Shown: positions 16,961 through 26,597, numbered from the stretch's first letter. The stretch: 64,000 bases of DNA from CAVTJL01 sp963735065 (GCA_963735065.1 CAVTJL010000001.1:1798001-1862000); one strand, 5' to 3'. The notes: generated by a model from the sequence alone, not told the origin. Made by a program: numbers and translations.

Positions 16961-19793
16961 ATGACCCGAGACTATCGCGACACCGTCTTCCTTCCCGCGA
17001 CCGACTTCCCGATGCGCGCGGATCTTCCGAAGCGCGAGCCGGCGCTGCTCGAGCGCTGGGAGAGCCTCGACCTCTTCCGGCGCCTGCGCGAGGCCTCGGC
17101 GGGCCGTGAGAAGTTCGTCCTCCACGACGGCCCGCCCTACGCCAACGGCCATCTCCACATGGGGACGGCGCTCAACAAGATCCTGAAGGACGTCATCAAC
17201 CGCAGCCAGCAGATGCTGGGCAAGGACGCGAACTACGTGCCCGGCTGGGACTGCCACGGCCTGCCGATCGAATGGCAGATCGAGCAGGAATACCGGAAGA
17301 AGGGCAGGGACAAGGACGCCGTGCCGATCGCCGCGTTCCGCAAGGAATGCCGCGACCATGCCAGCCGCTGGATCGACGTGCAGCGCGCCGAGTTCAAGCG
17401 CCTGGGCGTGCTGGGCGACTGGGAGAACCCCTACACGACCATGGCCTTCAGGTCCGAGGCCGGCATCTTCCGCGAGCTCGCGAAGTTCCTGCTGAAGGCC
17501 CCGCACGGCAACGGCTCGCTCTATCGCGGCAAGAAGTCGGTCATGTGGTCGGTGGTCGAGAAGACCGCGCTGGCCGAGGCCGAGGTCGAGTATCACGACC
17601 ACACCAGCACCACGATCTGGGTGCGCTTTCCGGTCGTGACGCCCTCGCGGCCGGAGCTGGAGGGCGCATCTGTCGTCATCTGGACGACCACGCCCTGGAC
17701 CATCCCGGCCAACCGCGCGGTCGCCTATGGCGACGCGATCGAGTACGCGCTGATCCGCGTCACCGAGATCGCCGAAGGCGGCAACGCGCAGGTCGGCGAG
17801 CGGTTGGTCGTCGCCGAGGGGCTGATCGAGGACGTGGCCGGCACAGCCGGGATCGCGGCTCACGAGGTTCTGGCGCGGCTCAAGGGCGCCGATCTGGCCG
17901 GAACCGTCTGCCGCCATCCTCTGGCTGGCCTCGCGGGCGGCTACGAGATGGCCGTGCCGCTCTTCGCCGGCGACTTCGTCACCACCGAGCAGGGCACCGG
18001 TCTCGTCCACATCGCGCCCTCGCACGGCGAGGACGACTTCGAGCTGGGCCAGAAGCACGGGCTCGACGTGCCGGACACGGTGGCGGAGGACGGCACCTAC
18101 ACCCCGGCGGCGCCGGGCTTCGAGGGCATCCACGTCTTCAAGGCGGCCGAGCCGGTGATCGAGGCGCTCCTCGCCAAGGGAAATCTCCTGGCGCGCGGCA
18201 CCCTCGTCCACAGCTACCCGCACTCCTGGCGCTCGAAGGCGCCGCTGATCTTCCGGGCGACGGCCCAGTGGTTCATCCCGATGGAGGGGCCGGGCGAGCT
18301 GCGGGAGAAGGCGCTTGCGGCGATCGATGCCACGCGCTGGGTGCCCGCGCGCGGCCGCAACCGCATCCGCTCGATGATCGAGACGCGTCCGGACTGGTGC
18401 GTCTCCCGGCAGCGCGCCTGGGGCGTGCCGATCGCCGTCTTCGTCGAGAAGGCCACAGGCGAGGTGCTGCGCGATCCCGAGGTCTGCGAGCGCATCGCCC
18501 GGGCCTTCGAGGAGGAGGGGGCGGATGCCTGGTGGACGCGCGACCCGCAGAGCTTCCTGGGCGATGCCTACAAGGCCGAGGACTACGAGAAGGTCGACGA
18601 CATCCTGGATGTCTGGTTCGAACTCAGGATCGACCCATGCCATCGTGCTCGAGGAGCGCCCGGAGCTGAAGTGGCCGGCCTCGCTCTATCTCGAGGGCTC
18701 GGACCAGCATCGCGGCTGGTTCCACTCGAGCCTGCTCGAGAGCTGCGGCACGCGCGGCCGCGCGCCCTATGACGCCGTCCTGACCCACGGCTTCGTCGTC
18801 GACGCCGAGGGCCGCAAGATGTCGAAGTCCCTGGGCAACACGGTCTCGCCCATGGACCTCATGCGCACCCAGGGTGCGGACATCCTGCGCCTTTGGACCG
18901 TCAGCGCCGACTATGCCGAGGACATCCGCATCGGCGACGAGATCCTGAAGGGCCAGGCCGACGCCTATCGCCGCCTCAGGAACACGCTCCGCTACATGCT
19001 GGGCGCCCTTGCCGGCTTCAGCGAGGCCGAGCGCCTGCCGATCGAGCGGATGCCGGAGCTGGAGCGCTGGGTGCTGCACCGGCTGAAGGAGCTGGACGGG
19101 CTCGTCCGCAGCTGCAACGGCGACTTCGACTTTCCCCGCCTCTACGGCGCCCTGCACGGCTTCTGCGCCACCGAGCTTTCGGCCTTCTACTTCGACGTCC
19201 GCAAGGATGCGCTCTACTGCGACCGGCCGGACAGCCTGCGCCGGCGCGCCGCCCGCACCGTGCTGGACACGCTCTTCCGCTGCCTCACCTTGTGGCTGGC
19301 GCCGGTCCTCGTCTTCACCGCCGAGGAGGCCTGGCGGACGCGCTTCCCGTCGGAGGCGGGCAGCGTCCACCTCGAGCTCTTCCCCGAGCTGCCCGAGGCC
19401 TGGCTCGACCAGGAGCTGGCGGCGCGCTTCGAGCATGTCCGCCGCGTCCGTCGCGTCGTGACCGGCGCCCTCGAGGTCGAGCGGCGCGAGAAGCGCATCG
19501 GTGCCAGCCTGCAGGCGGCCCCGACGGTCTGGGTCACCGAGGCCGACCGGGCGGCGATCGACGGCGCCGACATGGCCGAGCTTTCGATCACGAGCGGCCT
19601 TGCTCTCGAGGTCGGGCCGGTTCCCGAGGGTGCCTTCACGCTCGAGGAAGTGCCGGGCGTGGGCGTGCTGCCGGCGCTCGCGGATGGCGACAAGTGCGAG
19701 CGCTGCTGGCGGGTTCTGCCGGAGGTCGGTGCGGAGGCCCCGGGACTGTGTGGGCGCTGCGCCGATGCCGTCGACCACGCGGCGGCGGCCTGA
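16961..19793 (+). CDS. ileS: Isoleucyl-tRNA synthetase, interrupted by a 1-nt frameshift
   Basis: A class I aminoacyl-tRNA synthetase of 943 residues once one extra base is removed. The HIGH-type motif is NGHLHMGTAL, the KMSKS loop is GRKMSKSLGN, and the C-terminal zinc site has KCERCW and LCGRC. The first frame runs 16961-18772 and leaves homology after DILDVWF. The second frame resumes with SGSTH and continues to 19793. The junction reads TTCGAACTCAGG where TTCGACTCAGGA is expected, so an extra A at 18621 or 18622 explains the break. No slippery site is seen. As ileS is essential, a sequencing error is more likely than a pseudogene. Confidence 0.93.
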
Positions 19794-19818
19794 GCGGCGC
19801 CAGGAGCCCTTGCACCCG

Positions 19819-20307
19819 ATGCCGATCACGCGCCGCTACGAGCTCTTGCTCCTCGTTCTCGTGGTCGTGCTCGATCAGGTGACGAAGCTTTTGATCCTGC
19901 GCTTCCTGCCGCCCGGCGGGGTGGAGGTCACCTCCTTCTTCAACCTCGTGCTGGTCTGGAACACCGGGGTGAGCTTCGGCATGTTCCAGGATGCGGCCCA
20001 GGGGCGCTGGATCCTGATCCTGGTGACGTGCGCCATCGGTGCCCTTCTCCTCTTCTGGCTGAGACGGGAGCGCCGGACGGTGCCGCGTCTCGCCATTCAC
20101 CTCATTCTGGGCGGGGCCGTCGGCAATCTCATCGATCGCATACGCTTCGGTGCCGTCGTTGACTTCCTTGACGCCCACCTGATGGGCTATCACTGGCCGG
20201 CCTTCAACGTTGCCGACAGTGCGATCGTCGTCGGCGCTGCGGTCCTGCTCTTGGATGGGCTCTTTTTCGCGCGACCGGGACCCAATAAGGCTGAGGAACA
20301 AGGGTGA
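19819..20307 (+). CDS. lspA: Lipoprotein signal peptidase (signal peptidase II)
   Basis: A 162-residue inner-membrane aspartyl protease that removes signal peptides from diacylglyceryl-modified prolipoproteins. Four hydrophobic helices are visible. The two catalytic aspartates lie in GGAVGNLIDRI and FNVADSAI. ATG 19819 was chosen because it begins at the first membrane helix; the frame is open upstream inside ileS. It starts 25 bp after ileS and its stop overlaps the ATG of a lipoprotein gene by one base, so its product can process its neighbour. Confidence 0.95.
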   Translation: MPITRRYELLLLVLVVVLDQVTKLLILRFLPPGGVEVTSFFNLVLVWNTGVSFGMFQDAAQGRWILILVTCAIGALLLFWLRRERRTVPRLAIHLILGGAVGNLIDRIRFGAVVDFLDAHLMGYHWPAFNVADSAIVVGAAVLLLDGLFFARPGPNKAEEQG

Positions 20308-20846
20308 TGAGGCTCTCCCGTTCGGCGCTCTTCTTGATCCTGCTCCCCGCGCTTGCGCTCGGCGGGTGCAGCTCGATGCAGCAGACCTTCGGCATCGGCA
20401 AGCGCTCGCCCGACGAGTTCACCGTGGTGCGCCGGGCACCGCTCGTCATACCGCCCGACGCCACGTTGCGGCCGCCCGATCCGGGGGCGCCGCCGACCAC
20501 CGAGGTCTCGACCTCCACCGCCGCGAGGGACGTGCTGCTCGGCAGCGAGGCCTCCAAGATCCCGACCACCGACGCTACGCAGAGCCCCGCCGAGAAGGCC
20601 ATCCTCGCGGATGCCAAGGTCACGGCGATCCCCGACATCCGCACGGTGATCACCGAGGAGAACTCGCAGCTCGCGGTGCTCGACCGCGGCACCTTCCTCG
20701 CCATTCTGGGCTGGCAGAAGAAGCGGATGGAGCCTCAGCCCAACGTGATCAACCCGGTCACGGAGAGCCGGCGCCTCGCCGCTGCCGGCATCGTCACGAC
20801 GACGCGCACCGGCACGACCCTCCTGACGCCGCCGGCCGGTGGATGA
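20307..20846 (+). CDS. DUF3035 family lipoprotein
   Basis: A ~179-residue lipoprotein with a lipobox ALGGC and the conserved DEFTVVRRAPLVIPP segment characteristic of DUF3035. This family is restricted mainly to alphaproteobacteria and usually sits between lspA and M16 peptidases, as here. The mature protein is Pro/Thr-rich and probably elongated in the periplasm. No enzymatic function is known to me. The start overlaps the lspA stop (TGATG); a GTG one codon earlier is an alternative. Confidence 0.85.
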   Translation: MRLSRSALFLILLPALALGGCSSMQQTFGIGKRSPDEFTVVRRAPLVIPPDATLRPPDPGAPPTTEVSTSTAARDVLLGSEASKIPTTDATQSPAEKAILADAKVTAIPDIRTVITEENSQLAVLDRGTFLAILGWQKKRMEPQPNVINPVTESRRLAAAGIVTTTRTGTTLLTPPAGG

Positions 20847-20876
20847 GGCGGCGAGCGTGAAGGGAGCCTGCCGGCC

Positions 20877-22214
20877 ATGACTGAGCAGCTGATCCTCGGT
20901 GACGGCGAGGTACCGTCCGCCATCTTCAGCCCCGAGATGTTCAGCCTCGACAACGGCATGGAGGTCGTCGTCGTCTCGAACCATCGTGCCCCCGTCGTGG
21001 CGCATTGGGTCTGGTATCGTGTCGGCACGGCCGACAGCCCCTTCGGCAAGTCCGGCCTGCCGCACTTCCTCGAGCATCTGATGTTCAAGGGCACGGAGAA
21101 GATCGCACCTGGCGCCTTCTCGAAGCTGGTGGCCAAGAACGGCGGCAACGACAACGCCTTCACGTCCTACGACTTCACCGCCTATTTCCAGATGATCGCG
21201 CGCGACCGGCTGGGGCTCGTGATGGACATGGAGGCGGACCGGATGGCCAATCTCCGGCTCGCCGAGGAGCATGTCCTCTCGGAGCGTGACGTGATCCTCG
21301 AGGAGCGCAGCCAGCGCGTCGACAACGCCCCAGGCTCGCTCCTGAGCGAGCAGATCCAGGCGGCGCAGTGGCTGCACCATCCCTATCGTCTGCCGGTGAT
21401 CGGCTGGCGGAGCGAGATCGCCTCCTACACGCGGGCCGACGCGCTCGATTTCTACGATCACTGGTATGCGCCCAACAACGCGATCCTGATCGTCACCGGC
21501 GATGTCGATGCCGCCACCCTGAGGCCGCTGGCGCAGGACACCTATGGCCGTCTGCCGCCGCGCGCCGTGCCCGAGCGGCGTCGCGTCCAGGAGCCGCCCC
21601 AGGTGGCCGAGCGGCGCATCACGCTGGCCGACCACCGGGTCCACCAGCCGTCCCTGATGCGCTCCTACCTGGCGCCGAGCTTCAGCTCCGAGGGCAGCGA
21701 GCACGCGCATGCGCTGGAGGTGCTGGCCGAGCTGTTGGGCGGCGGCGGGACCTCTCGGCTCTACCGCTCGCTGGTGATCGAGCAGGGGCTGGCGGCCGGG
21801 GCAGCGAGCTCCTACCGCGGCACCAGCCTCGATGGGACGAGCTTCCAGATCTACGTGTCGCCTCGCCAGGTGAGCGACATGGACCGCCTCGAGGCTGCCC
21901 TGGACGAGCGGCTGCGCCATCTCCTCGCGGGCGGCGTGGAGGCGGACGAGCTCGCCCGCGTCAAGCGCCGGATGGTGGCCGAGGCCGTCTATGCCAGGGA
22001 CTCGCTGAGCGGTGCCGCCAGGATCATCGGCTCGGCGCTGACGACCGGGCGGCGGGTGGAGGATGTCGAGGCTTGGCCCGAGCGCGTCGCGGCCGTGACG
22101 ATCGAGCAGGTCAACGCCGCCGCGCGCTTGGTGCTGCGCTCCGAGCATTCGGTCACAGGCAGGCTGATTCCCTCGGACGGGCCGGGTGCTGGCGAGGATG
22201 GGATGGAGCCATGA
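20877..22214 (+). CDS. M16 family zinc metallopeptidase (active subunit)
   Basis: A 445-residue insulinase/processing-peptidase-type protein. The inverted zinc motif HXXEH is intact (LPHFLEHLMF, His63, Glu66, His67), and the distal glutamate region is present (LSERDVILEERSQRVDN). No convincing signal peptide is seen at this start. The next gene encodes a second M16 protein without the zinc motif. Such pairs form heterodimers, one subunit catalytic and the other binding substrate. Together with lspA and DUF3035 this is a conserved alphaproteobacterial block. Confidence 0.9.
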   Translation: MTEQLILGDGEVPSAIFSPEMFSLDNGMEVVVVSNHRAPVVAHWVWYRVGTADSPFGKSGLPHFLEHLMFKGTEKIAPGAFSKLVAKNGGNDNAFTSYDFTAYFQMIARDRLGLVMDMEADRMANLRLAEEHVLSERDVILEERSQRVDNAPGSLLSEQIQAAQWLHHPYRLPVIGWRSEIASYTRADALDFYDHWYAPNNAILIVTGDVDAATLRPLAQDTYGRLPPRAVPERRRVQEPPQVAERRITLADHRVHQPSLMRSYLAPSFSSEGSEHAHALEVLAELLGGGGTSRLYRSLVIEQGLAAGAASSYRGTSLDGTSFQIYVSPRQVSDMDRLEAALDERLRHLLAGGVEADELARVKRRMVAEAVYARDSLSGAARIIGSALTTGRRVEDVEAWPERVAAVTIEQVNAAARLVLRSEHSVTGRLIPSDGPGAGEDGMEP

Positions 22215-22236
22215 GCACGAGTAGGGCGGCCGGCAC

Positions 22237-23511
22237 GTGACGGGCAGGGCCGAGACCATAGCGAGCGGCCGGGTCGAGGAGGTCACGAGCCCCGGCGGGG
22301 TGCACGCCTATCTGATGAGCGATGCCTGCATCCCCGCGGTCGCGCTCTCGCTTCACTTCAGGGGCGGCGGGGCGTCGACCGATCCGGTGGACCGCCTGGG
22401 CCTGGCCCAGATGGCCGCCTGGCTGCTCGACGAAGGGGCCGGGTCGTACGACAGCCAGGCCTTCCAGTCGGAGCTCGAGGACAACGCGATCCGGCTCTCG
22501 TTCGACGTCGACCGCGACGGCCTCACGGGCGAGCTGATGACGCTCAACGTGACCCGCGACCATGCCTTCGAGCTGCTGCGCCTGGCGCTGATGGAGCCAC
22601 GCTTCGACGAGGAGCCGGTGGCGCGCGTCAAGAGCCAGATGGAGGCCCAGCTTCGCCGGCGCGGGACGGATCCCGACTATCTGGTCTCCCGCGCCTGGTT
22701 CAGCGCCGCCTTTCCCGACCATGCCTATGGCCGACCCACGCTGGGCGATCCCACGACGCTGGCGGCCGTCGGTGCCGACGACCTGCACGGCTTCACGAAG
22801 GCGCGCCTTGCCCGGGACAATCTCGTCATCGGCGTTGCCGGCGACATCTCGGCTGCCGAGCTGGCGCCGTTGCTCGACCGCACGTTCGGCGCCCTCCCGG
22901 TCACGGCAACGCGGCCCGCGCTCGCGGCGCCGGCCGCCTTCCGCAGCGACACGGTGATCGTCCGCCGACAGCAGCCGCAGAGCGTGGTGATGTTCGGCCA
23001 CGCCGGCATCGCCCGGCACGATCCGGACCGCTACGCGGCCGCCATCGCCAACCATATTCTGGGCGGCGGCGGATTCAGCTCGCGGCTGATGGAAGAGATC
23101 CGCGAGAAGCGCGGCCTCGCCTACTCGGTGCACTCGCAGCTCTTCGACATGGAGCTGGCGCCCTTGTGGGTGGGCAGCGTCGCCACCAAGAACGAGCTCG
23201 TCGGCCAGTCGATCCAGCTGCTCCGCGCCGAGCTGGCGCGGATGGCCGCGGGTGAGGTGAGCGAGGAGGAGCTGGCCGACGCCACGACCTATCTCACCGG
23301 CTCCTTTCCGCTGCGCCTCACGAGCAACGAGCAGGTCGCGAAGATGCTGGTGGGCATGCTGGTGCACCGGCTGGGCGTGGACTATCTCGACCGGCGCAAC
23401 GACTATGTCGCCGCGGTGACGCTTGCCGACCTGCAGCGTGCTTCGGCCCGGCTCTTCGATCAGCCGCTGCTGATCGGCATCGTCGGGGAGCCGGAGGGCG
23501 TGGGCGCCTAG
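22237..23511 (+). CDS. M16 family peptidase homologue lacking the zinc motif
   Basis: A 424-residue M16-fold protein. At the position of HXXEH it has a non-catalytic sequence (RLGLAQMAAWLLDEG), so it should not bind zinc. The C-terminal M16 domain carries the usual REKRGLAYSVHSQ block. It likely partners the active M16 protein encoded 22 bp upstream. The start is GTG at 22237 with a weak ribosome site, suggesting coupling to the upstream gene. mutL begins 4 bp after its stop. Confidence 0.87.
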   Translation: MTGRAETIASGRVEEVTSPGGVHAYLMSDACIPAVALSLHFRGGGASTDPVDRLGLAQMAAWLLDEGAGSYDSQAFQSELEDNAIRLSFDVDRDGLTGELMTLNVTRDHAFELLRLALMEPRFDEEPVARVKSQMEAQLRRRGTDPDYLVSRAWFSAAFPDHAYGRPTLGDPTTLAAVGADDLHGFTKARLARDNLVIGVAGDISAAELAPLLDRTFGALPVTATRPALAAPAAFRSDTVIVRRQQPQSVVMFGHAGIARHDPDRYAAAIANHILGGGGFSSRLMEEIREKRGLAYSVHSQLFDMELAPLWVGSVATKNELVGQSIQLLRAELARMAAGEVSEEELADATTYLTGSFPLRLTSNEQVAKMLVGMLVHRLGVDYLDRRNDYVAAVTLADLQRASARLFDQPLLIGIVGEPEGVGA

Positions 23512-23515
23512 GCCC

Positions 23516-25306
23516 ATGGGTGCCATCCGCAGGCTGCCCGAAGGGATCGTCAACCGCATCGCGGCGGGCGAGGTCGTCGAGCGGCCGGCCTCGGTCGTGA
23601 AGGAGCTGGTCGAGAACGCGATCGACGCCGGTGCCGGCCGCATCGACGTCACGGCCGACGGCGGCGGGCTCGAGCTCATCCAGGTGGCCGACGACGGCCT
23701 CGGCATGGCCGAGGACGAGCTGCCCCTTGCGGTCGAGCGGCACGCCACCTCGAAGCTCGCCGACGACCAGCTCGTGCGCATCACCAGCCTGGGCTTCCGG
23801 GGCGAGGCGCTGCCCTCGATCGGCGCCGTCAGCCGGCTGCGGCTGGTCTCGCGCCCGGCCGAGGCCTCGAGCGCAGCCGAGCTTCTGGTCAGCGGGGGCG
23901 TGGTGGACGGCCCCCGCCCCGCCGCCGGTGGGCGCGGCACGCGCGTCGAGGTCAGGGACCTCTTCTACAAGACCCCGGCGCGGCTCAAGTTCCTGAAGAC
24001 GCCGCGGACCGAGCTCGAGGCGGTTGCCGACACGCTGCGCCGGCTCGCCCTGGCGCGGCCGGAGATCGGCTTCACGCTTACCGCCGACGGCCGCGAGGTG
24101 CTGCGCCTCGAGCCCCTTTCCGGGCTCTTCAGCGACGTCGCCCTGGAGCGGGCCGGCGCCGTGATCGGCCGGGATTTCCGTGCCAACGCCCTCCTGATCG
24201 AGGCCGAGCGCGACGGCGCTCGGCTGGTCGGCCTGGCCGGCCTGCCCACCCTCTCGCGCAACCATGGCCGACACCAGTTCCTCGCCGTCAACCGGCGGCC
24301 CGTGCAGGACCGGCTCCTCAAGGGGGCCCTGAGGGCCGCCTACAGCGACCTCCTGTTCCACGATCGCCAGCCGGTGGCGGCGCTTTTCCTCGAGGTCCCG
24401 ACCGAGGCGGTCGACGTCAACGTGCACCCGACCAAGGCCGAGGTCCGCTTCCGCGAGCCGGCCACGGTGCGGGGGCTCATCGTCGGCGGCCTGCGGCGGG
24501 CCCTGGCGGAGCATGGTCATCGGGCCTCGACCAGCGTCGGCACCGCGGCGCTGGGCGCTTTCCGGCCGGGCCTGCCGATGCGGGGCGGGATGGCGCCGCA
24601 GGGCCGCCCAGGCCTTGCGGAGGCGGCCGTGGCCTATCAGGCGCCGCCGGCCGAGCTGCCCGTGGCCGCACCCCCCATGGCACGGTCCGAGGTGGCGCCG
24701 CAGGAGGCGGCGGAGCCCGCCGAGACGCACCCGCTCGGTGCCGCACGCGCCCAGCTGCACGACAGCTACGTCATCGCCCAGACCCGGGACGGGCTCGTGG
24801 TGGTCGATCAGCATGCGGCGCATGAGCGCATCGTCTACGAGCGGCTGAAGGCGGAGATCCGTGACGGCGGCGTCCGGCGGCAGGCCTTGCTGCTTCCCGA
24901 GATCGTCGAGCTGGAGCCGGCCGAGCGCCGCGCCGTGCTGGAGCGGGCGGGCGACCTCCTGGAGCTGGGGCTCGCGCTCGAGGGATTCGGCGACGGCGCG
25001 GTGATCGTTCGCGAGACGCCGGCCATGCTGGGCCACGCGACCGCGGGTCCCCTCGTGCACGACCTCGCGGCCGATCTGCTCGAGGTGGGTGAGGCGCAGA
25101 GCCTCAGAGAGGCGCTCGAGCGCATCGCCGCCACGATGGCCTGCCACGGCAGCGTCCGCGCCGGCCGGCGGCTCACCCTGGCCGAGATGGACGGGCTGCT
25201 GCGGGCCATGGAGCGGACTCCCTACTCGGGGCAGTGCAACCACGGCCGGCCTACCTATATCCAGCTCGGAATCGAGGATATCGAGCGCCTGTTCGGGCGG
25301 CGCTAG
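23516..25306 (+). CDS. mutL: DNA mismatch repair protein MutL
   Basis: A 596-residue GHKL ATPase that links MutS mismatch recognition to strand incision. N-terminal ATPase motifs are IAAGEVVERPASVVKELVENAIDAGA, split here as the family's motifs I and II, then DDGLGM and GFRGEALPSI. A Pro/Ala-rich linker covers roughly residues 330-400. The C-terminal domain has the endonuclease motif DQHAAHERIVYE together with ACHGSVRAG and CNHGRPTYIQLG. The nuclease motif is expected where MutH is absent. It follows the M16 pair with a 4-bp gap. Confidence 0.96.
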   Translation: MGAIRRLPEGIVNRIAAGEVVERPASVVKELVENAIDAGAGRIDVTADGGGLELIQVADDGLGMAEDELPLAVERHATSKLADDQLVRITSLGFRGEALPSIGAVSRLRLVSRPAEASSAAELLVSGGVVDGPRPAAGGRGTRVEVRDLFYKTPARLKFLKTPRTELEAVADTLRRLALARPEIGFTLTADGREVLRLEPLSGLFSDVALERAGAVIGRDFRANALLIEAERDGARLVGLAGLPTLSRNHGRHQFLAVNRRPVQDRLLKGALRAAYSDLLFHDRQPVAALFLEVPTEAVDVNVHPTKAEVRFREPATVRGLIVGGLRRALAEHGHRASTSVGTAALGAFRPGLPMRGGMAPQGRPGLAEAAVAYQAPPAELPVAAPPMARSEVAPQEAAEPAETHPLGAARAQLHDSYVIAQTRDGLVVVDQHAAHERIVYERLKAEIRDGGVRRQALLLPEIVELEPAERRAVLERAGDLLELGLALEGFGDGAVIVRETPAMLGHATAGPLVHDLAADLLEVGEAQSLREALERIAATMACHGSVRAGRRLTLAEMDGLLRAMERTPYSGQCNHGRPTYIQLGIEDIERLFGRR

Positions 25307-25399
25307 CAGGCTCTTGCACCCTCTTCCGACCGGCCGCGCCGGGCTATATGGTCCGGGCGCCCCGGCGGGGAATCGGCTTGAGAAAGAACGGAGACAGCG

Positions 25400-25738
25400 A
25401 TGACCTATGTGGTCACCGAGGCATGCATCCGATGCAAGTATATGGACTGTGTGGAGGTATGCCCCGTCGATTGCTTCTACGAGGGCGAGAACATGCTCGT
25501 CATCAACCCCGACGAGTGCATCGACTGCGGCGTGTGTGAGCCGGAGTGCCCGGCCGAGGCGATCCTCCCCGACACGGAGGACGAGGCCGAGAAGTGGCTC
25601 GAGCTGAACAGGCAGTACTCGGCCAGCTGGCCCAATATCACCCGCAAGGGCGAGTCGCCGCCCGACGCGGACGAGTTCAAGGACGTGAAGAACAAGTTCG
25701 AGACCTATTTCAACGCCGAGCCCGGCAGCGCCGGCTGA
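25400..25738 (+). CDS. fdxA: Ferredoxin FdxA (3Fe-4S/4Fe-4S)
   Basis: A 112-residue low-potential seven-iron ferredoxin. The first cluster segment (CIRCKYMDCVEVCPVDC) has the altered spacing typical of the 3Fe-4S site, and the second (CIDCGVCEPECP) is a regular 4Fe-4S motif. The ~50-residue C-terminal extension (RQYSASWPNITRKGE) is characteristic of alphaproteobacterial FdxA. It is a cytoplasmic electron carrier. The physiological partner is not evident from the neighbours. GGAGA is ~6 nt upstream of the ATG. The gene stands alone between mutL and carD. Confidence 0.95.
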   Translation: MTYVVTEACIRCKYMDCVEVCPVDCFYEGENMLVINPDECIDCGVCEPECPAEAILPDTEDEAEKWLELNRQYSASWPNITRKGESPPDADEFKDVKNKFETYFNAEPGSAG

Positions 25739-25852
25739 CCCGGCGACTGCCCTCCGAGGCTCGCGGGCCGTGCGTTGGTGACGCATCCCCGCGCGGGACT
25801 GGCATTCGCGTTGGATTTGTGGTAATTTAACCGAAGTTGAGGCGTGGGGAAC

Positions 25853-25950
25853 ACACACACCCGCTTAGATCTCGCGGTCTGCCTGCCCAGCGCGCGCTCA
25901 TAGCTCTTGTGCTTTATCCCGCTGCCGCCCTTCGGGCGGAGGGTGTGTGT
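25853..25950 (+). other. Possible structured leader upstream of carD
   Basis: In the ~280-bp spacer before carD, ACACACACCC (25853-25862) can pair perfectly with GGGTGTGTGT (25941-25950). Inside the loop, CCGCCC-TTC-GGGCGG (25925-25939) forms a second tight hairpin. The right arm ends about 60-70 nt before the carD start. The structure could act in the 5' untranslated region or be a small RNA. It has no poly-U tail and I do not recognise a known riboswitch core. Confidence 0.35.
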
Positions 25951-26018
25951 TGCGCTCCGCGTCTCGTGGCAGGGGCGGCGCATTGCCGCAGGCCGGTTCG
26001 GTTGGGAGAATGAGCCTC

Positions 26019-26519
26019 ATGGGCAAGAAGCTGTCCTTCGATGCCGGGGACTATATCGTCTATCCCTCTCACGGGGTTGGACGGATCACCGGGATCGAGA
26101 CGCAGAGCATCGCCGGTATCGATCTCGAGATGTACGTCGTGTCGTTCGAGAACGAGCGGCTGATCTTACGCGTTCCGGTCGACAAGGCGCCGCGGTCCGG
26201 TATGCGCAAGCTCAGCTCGCGCGAGAAGATCCAATCGGCGCTCGATGCGCTCAAGATTCGCACGCGCCCGCGCCGCAACGTCATGTGGAGCCGTCGCGCG
26301 CAGGAGTACGAGGCCAAGATCAACTCCGGCGATCCGGTCTCGATCGCCGAGGTCGTGCGCGAGCTGCACAAGGCCGAGGACGCCGAGCAGTCCTACAGCG
26401 AGCGTCAGATGTATCGCGCGGCCCTGGAGCGTCTCGCCCGCGAGGTCGCGGCGATCGACCGGGTCGACGAGGCCGAGGCCACGCGCCGTCTCGAGAAGGT
26501 GCTTCTCCAGGCGGCATAG
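26019..26519 (+). CDS. carD: CarD family transcriptional regulator
   Basis: A 166-residue RNA-polymerase-interacting regulator (CdnL/CarD). The N-terminal Tudor-like domain (FDAGDYIVYPSHGVGRITGIE) contacts the polymerase beta subunit, and the C-terminal all-helical domain binds upstream of the -10 element to stabilise the open promoter complex, typically at rRNA and growth genes. ATG 26019 is preferred because GGGAG (26004-26008) is 10 nt upstream; the ATG at 26010 is only 1 nt from that site. A strong terminator follows, so the gene is monocistronic. Confidence 0.92.
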   Translation: MGKKLSFDAGDYIVYPSHGVGRITGIETQSIAGIDLEMYVVSFENERLILRVPVDKAPRSGMRKLSSREKIQSALDALKIRTRPRRNVMWSRRAQEYEAKINSGDPVSIAEVVRELHKAEDAEQSYSERQMYRAALERLAREVAAIDRVDEAEATRRLEKVLLQAA

Positions 26520-26540
26520 GGCTCGCGCCCAGCAGATCGA

Positions 26541-26569
26541 GGGGCGGCCAGGGTGGCCGCCCCTTTTCT
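26541..26569 (+). terminator. Rho-independent terminator after carD
   Basis: Perfect 9-bp stem GGGGCGGCC / GGCCGCCCC (26541-26549 and 26555-26563) with a 5-nt loop, followed directly by TTTTCT. It lies 22 bp after the carD stop and before the convergent gshB gene. This is the clearest terminator in the window. Confidence 0.9.
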
Positions 26570-26597
26570 GTTGCCGGGCGGAGCCTCCTGGCGCTCG

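Noticed and set aside
18617..18640. Programmed frameshift in ileS
   Set aside because: There is no slippery heptamer, internal ribosome-binding stimulator or downstream structure that I can see, and no IleS is known to me to use one.
18525..19793. Separate gene for the C-terminal half of IleS
   Set aside because: Its apparent first ~35 residues do not match the family, and homology joins exactly to the upstream frame after removing one base. One frameshifted gene is the better description.
25800..25815. Sigma-54 promoter-like TGGCAT-N5-TTGGA upstream of carD
   Set aside because: The invariant GC of the -12 element is GG here, and carD is usually housekeeping. The match is probably chance.
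23318..25858. Very long open frame on the minus strand opposite mutL and fdxA
   Set aside because: It is an antisense shadow created by high GC and biased third positions. It shows no domain and lies opposite complete, conserved genes. The same applies to long antisense frames at 20190-22286, 16925-18643 and 33349-35868.
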